Positions 6,919 to 9,357 of a stretch of DNA of 9,357 nucleotides are shown piece by piece (position 1 is the stretch's first letter; each line of letters opens with the position of its first letter). The stretch covers positions 1-9,357 of the forward strand of contig DAOUUM010000078.1 of assembly GCA_030668165.1 (NCBI GenBank), written 5' to 3'. The DNA is from Candidatus Heimdallarchaeota archaeon. Its GTDB lineage: Archaea; Asgardarchaeota; Heimdallarchaeia; Heimdallarchaeales; Kariarchaeaceae. The notes beneath the pieces were generated by a model, which worked only from the letters and a program-made list of their open reading frames with translations, had not been told where the DNA came from and did not search any database. The translations under genes and the position numbers were made by a program.

Positions 6919-8521
6919 AATATATTTCTTAATAATAAATCTAATACTCGTTCTCTCAATGAGTTCCGGTATTAATGTTACTGGATACCAAGTACCAGAC
7001 AACCCACAGAAAGTTGATGCTATACCCATAGATCTTTCATTCAGTGCATCGGAATTTGTTGAGGACATAATCTCAACACTTATTCTAGAGGCAGTATATG
7101 ATGATGATGTGCTTCAGGGTTGGCAGTACCGCAAGAATGGCTCAAATTCAGATGATAGATATTACATCGGTTATCAGTCAGGTATAGCAGGGATAGGTGA
7201 TTTTCTTCTCTCTTCTTATCTCAATGGTTTTGAGACCAGTAAACCTATACTTGATGATATTATAGAATTTTTCGTGACCGAGTATTCAAATAGTCTATCT
7301 AAGGGCATCTACTGGTCAAGAAGAACTGATGCACCCAGTACTGGTTGGACATCTCAGCGATATGGTAGTGCAGGAGTGCTTAGTTTTCTATCAAGGGCAT
7401 ATTCGGATTATAATCAATCCACCAATCTGCTGGATATCATGGAACAGGCATATATCTGGCTACTTAATCAGAAAAATGATGAGGGCTATCCCATGTCACC
7501 ATTGGGATATATTACCACAGGTTATGAGTATGGGGCCATGGGAATCGGTCTCTCGATGCTAGATCTCTATGATGCAACATCAGACGCAGCATATCTCGAT
7601 GATGCGAAAGTCGTTGCAGATTGGATAATCGACCAGGGTATGTTGGTGGATGATGCATTGCATATTGCATGGGCTGCCAATGGAGAGGGCACCCATTTTG
7701 AGGATGTGCGAGTAACAGGCTATGGAGCAGGTATTGCAGGTGTTGTGGATTATTTTCTCAACCTATACACTTACTCTGATGATAGGACTTATCTCGATGC
7801 GGCAATAAATCTGGGTAATGATCTGATTGATCTTGACCTTGGTGGTTACTGGTTCAATGGGTCCGTAGATTATATAACCGGACTTGAACATAGTAATGCA
7901 CTTACAGGCTACTATGTTGGATCATCTGGTATTGCAATCAAATTGCTTGACCTCTATGATCAGACCAGCAATGAAACTTATCTTAGCTCAGCTGCAAGGG
8001 CAGAAAAATTTATCGAGTACACAAGTGATCCTACAGGATTGATTGATCTGGGTCTTGGTCATAATGATAGCCATTATCTAGGGCTTTCAAAGGGAAGTGC
8101 AGGTATCGCACAGTATTACATTGACCTCTATAATCGAGATGGTGAGCAGAGGTATCTGGACAATATTGAGCGGATCTTGGAAAATATCTATACTGAATTT
8201 GATGATGATGCCATAATGATTGATGTATCTGATAGTTCTATGGGTTTCTCATTCAATATGGATGAGGGTATTGCCGGGATAGGTATGACAATGCTAAATC
8301 TTATCAATGCAGTTCCAGGAACTCTGAGTAGTAATTACCAGAATTTATATTCCTCAGCAATAGCAAATACTGTTATGGCTAATTTTACTATTTCTGATGA
8401 AAATGAATTAACTCGCTATATCCCATATTTAGTGGGAATCACTGTTGCATTTGTAATGACTGTTTTAATTATTTTAAAGAAAAAGAAAAAACTATTTTTC
8501 AAAAATAAAGTATCTGATTAA
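6911..8521 (+). CDS. Secreted, membrane-anchored LanC-like alpha/alpha-toroid protein, cysteine-free (copy 2)
   Basis: This 536-residue paralogue of the preceding gene has the same layout: a signal peptide (about 1-25), seven toroid repeats, a C-terminal membrane helix (about 503-522) and a strongly basic tail (KKKKK). Repeat motifs sit at residues 86-95 (IGYQSGIAGI), 149-156, 204-212 (GYEYGAMGI), 270-278 (GYGAGIAGV), 333-341 (GYYVGSSGI), 391-399 and 446-457. Shared segments with copy 1 outside the repeats include 'YITTG' before repeat 3, 'YYIDLY' after repeat 6 and 'DEGIAGI'/'EDGIAGL' in repeat 7. It also contains no cysteine, so the LanC zinc site is absent. The ATG overlaps the upstream stop by 8 bases. 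The acidic, Asp/Tyr-rich loops and many N-x-S/T sites fit an extracellular glycoprotein. Two co-translated copies suggest a heterodimer or two-part surface complex; the substrate is unknown. Confidence 0.78.
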   Translation: MNKIYFLIINLILVLSMSSGINVTGYQVPDNPQKVDAIPIDLSFSASEFVEDIISTLILEAVYDDDVLQGWQYRKNGSNSDDRYYIGYQSGIAGIGDFLLSSYLNGFETSKPILDDIIEFFVTEYSNSLSKGIYWSRRTDAPSTGWTSQRYGSAGVLSFLSRAYSDYNQSTNLLDIMEQAYIWLLNQKNDEGYPMSPLGYITTGYEYGAMGIGLSMLDLYDATSDAAYLDDAKVVADWIIDQGMLVDDALHIAWAANGEGTHFEDVRVTGYGAGIAGVVDYFLNLYTYSDDRTYLDAAINLGNDLIDLDLGGYWFNGSVDYITGLEHSNALTGYYVGSSGIAIKLLDLYDQTSNETYLSSAARAEKFIEYTSDPTGLIDLGLGHNDSHYLGLSKGSAGIAQYYIDLYNRDGEQRYLDNIERILENIYTEFDDDAIMIDVSDSSMGFSFNMDEGIAGIGMTMLNLINAVPGTLSSNYQNLYSSAIANTVMANFTISDENELTRYIPYLVGITVAFVMTVLIILKKKKKLFFKNKVSD

Positions 8522-8538
8522 TAATTTCGCAAATAACA

Positions 8539-8575
8539 AATTAAGGATCATTTTCTTCGTTATTGATCCTTGATT
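8539..8575 (+). terminator. Stem-loop after the ccmF/LanC-like operon
   Basis: AAGGATCA (8543-8550) pairs with TGATCCTT (8564-8571) across a 13-base loop. The stem extends four more pairs outward (AATT with GATT, including one T-G wobble). It lies 18 bases after the last stop codon and about 28 bases before a T7 run, so it probably marks or protects the 3' end of the transcript. Confidence 0.5.
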
Positions 8576-8603
8576 GAATTCATTTTGAGACTTATTAATT
8601 ATA

Positions 8604-8610
8604 TTTTTTT
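8604..8610 (+). terminator. T-tract terminator
   Basis: A T7 run in AT-rich DNA downstream of the stem-loop is the likely archaeal termination site for the ccmF operon. Confidence 0.45.
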
Positions 8611-8644
8611 AATTTATTTAATTTGGGAAAATAAATTTTTCTAG

Positions 8645-8732
8645 GCTAATCAATTAGCGCGTTATCTAATTAAATAAAATCAATTTTCAGATGGTTTTGA
8701 GCGATTTTCTAGTTTTTCTTAACGCGCGTTAA
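8645..8732. repeat. Pair of GCGCGTTA palindromic sites
   Basis: A perfect 14-base palindrome TTAACGCGCGTTAA lies at 8719-8732. Its GCGCGTTA half recurs at 8657-8664, directly overlapping another inverted repeat, GCTAAT-CA-ATTAGC (8645-8658). GC-containing palindromes stand out in this AT-rich gap. They could be regulator or transposase sites, or part of the end of the mobile element; no function is shown. Confidence 0.45.
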
Positions 8733-8754
8733 ATACAAAATTAATTGATCTCAA

Positions 8755-8837
8755 GCCTCAAAGAATTGAAATAGGTTTGGTGATTTTTTTAAATTGCAAA
8801 ACATGAAAAAATACAGCGCAAACCTATCTCTTGAGGC
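8755..8837. repeat. Interrupted inverted repeat around the transposase start
   Basis: GCCTCAA (8755-8761) and ATAGGTTT (8771-8778) are matched in reverse complement by AAACCTAT (8820-8827) and TTGAGGC (8831-8837). That gives 15 paired bases, with 9- and 3-base interruptions. The ATG at 8803 falls in the 41-base loop. It may form an mRNA structure limiting transposase translation, or be a subterminal transposase-binding repeat. Confidence 0.5.
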
Positions 8838-9357
8838 ACAAGTGCCTGAAAATCAAACCTTGGAGTCCCATTTTAAGCAATCGATACAGTTCGATATCCT
8901 TTGCCCAGTTTCTGGATGCAAAGAAATCAAAGCCAACGGCTTTGATACCAAGTTTGATCATCCAGTACAATTTTACAAATGCAAGGTGCATGGAAGGAAC
9001 TTCTATGCACATACCTCATGGTTGATGAAAGAATTAGCTGAAGTTGTGATTCGCAGAATTTTATTAATGATTTTTGCAGGAAGTGTTCCTGGCAACGCAA
9101 TAGCAGAGAGATATAATCTCTCTGCACAGACATTGAGTAAATTGGTGAACCAAAGTGAGAATGATGTGGATTCGGTGATTAACAGGATTAATGAAAATAG
9201 TCGTGAATTCATGAACTTACAGCTTCCAGCGTTGCTGGAAGATGTTATCTGGATTGATGAGACATTTTTCAAAGTTGGTAGGACGTCTTGGGCACTGATA
9301 CTGGCTGTGGATTACAATGGAAGGGTTCTTGGTTGGCAATTTGGCAAGAAGAGAGAG
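8803..9357 (+). CDS. DDE transposase, 3' truncated by the window edge
   Basis: 185 codons are open to the right edge with no stop. Residues 34-63 form a zinc-finger-like segment with 'CPVSGC' and 'CKVHG'. A helix-turn-helix follows at about 95-117 ('AGSVPGNAIAERYNLSAQTL'). The DDE catalytic domain then begins, with the first acidic residue in 'VIWIDETFFKVG' and continuing 'WALILAVDYNGRVLGWQFG'. This order (zinc ribbon, HTH, DDE) is that of single-ORF transposases of the IS1/IS6/ISXO2 type; the exact family cannot be fixed without the remaining two catalytic residues. It would cut and join the ends of an insertion sequence whose right end is outside the window. The ATG is the first in frame after in-frame AT-rich non-coding sequence. 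Whether it is intact is unknown. Confidence 0.78.
   Translation, partial: MKKYSANLSLEAQVPENQTLESHFKQSIQFDILCPVSGCKEIKANGFDTKFDHPVQFYKCKVHGRNFYAHTSWLMKELAEVVIRRILLMIFAGSVPGNAIAERYNLSAQTLSKLVNQSENDVDSVINRINENSREFMNLQLPALLEDVIWIDETFFKVGRTSWALILAVDYNGRVLGWQFGKKRE

Larger units (their letters stand above)
8755..9357 (+). mobile_element. Left part of an insertion sequence (boundary uncertain)
   Basis: The transposase gene and the inverted repeat just upstream mark the left portion of an insertion sequence inserted after the ccmF operon. I cannot fix the left end: neither a terminal inverted repeat nor a target duplication can be confirmed without the right end. The start given is the outer edge of the inverted repeat and is provisional. 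Confidence 0.45.

Noticed and set aside
5401..8521. Calling the LanC-like pair lanthipeptide synthetases with a bacteriocin cluster
   Set aside because: No cysteine and hence no zinc site, signal peptides direct them outside, and there is no LanB/LanM, precursor peptide or transporter in the window.
8824..9272. Other frames overlapping the transposase region (minus 8824-9012, 8927-9133, 9003-9272; plus 8831-9025)
   Set aside because: The + strand frame from 8803 has zinc-finger, HTH and DDE motifs and is open to the window edge; the others have none.
1..9357. CRISPR arrays, tRNA or rRNA genes, toxin-antitoxin or defence genes
   Set aside because: No regularly spaced repeats, cloverleaf-like segments or matching protein motifs were seen on either strand.

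Overview
The window is AT-rich and reads as archaeal. TATA/BRE-like promoters sit at leaderless distance from start codons, T-tracts end transcripts, GGAG-type ribosome binding sites occur only inside operons, and several secreted proteins end in one C-terminal membrane helix followed by a short basic tail. Membrane cytochromes, Ccm-type haem attachment and this gene style would fit an Asgard archaeon (Heimdallarchaeia-like). That placement is an inference (about 0.5), whereas 'archaeon' is more secure (about 0.75). All genes lie on the + strand.

Region 1 (1-1714) is the 3' end of an operon. It holds a truncated extracytoplasmic DOMON/ethylbenzene-dehydrogenase-gamma-like domain with a membrane anchor, followed 2 bases later by a b-type cytochrome of the cytochrome b561/formate dehydrogenase gamma class. 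Together they look like a transmembrane electron-transfer module. A 563-base AT-rich gap with T-tracts follows. Region 2 (2278-3240) is a single gene with a strong TATA box. It encodes a secreted, anchored protein with one CxxCH haem c site joined to a second DOMON/EB_dh-like domain, so it is probably a surface multihaem electron carrier.

Region 3 (3471-8521) is a tight three-gene operon: ccmF (haem ligation to apocytochrome c), then two paralogous secreted, C-terminally anchored LanC-like alpha/alpha-toroid proteins. The spacing is 7 bases between the first two genes and an 8-base overlap between the last two. Both toroid proteins carry seven GxxxGxxG(I/V)-type repeats but no cysteine at all, so the zinc site of lanthionine cyclases is absent. 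A perfect palindrome, TGTGATTTAAATCACA, lies upstream of this operon.

Region 4 (8522-9357) holds a stem-loop, a T-tract, GC-containing palindromes and the 5' part of a DDE transposase gene that runs off the right edge.

The central biological idea is as follows. The window contains a c-type cytochrome substrate, the CcmF synthetase that would attach its haem, and two extracytoplasmic toroid proteins co-transcribed with ccmF. The toroids are not known Ccm components. They may do the job that helical, membrane-anchored apocytochrome-binding factors such as CcmI do in bacteria. That role is inference; the gene order and motifs are seen directly.
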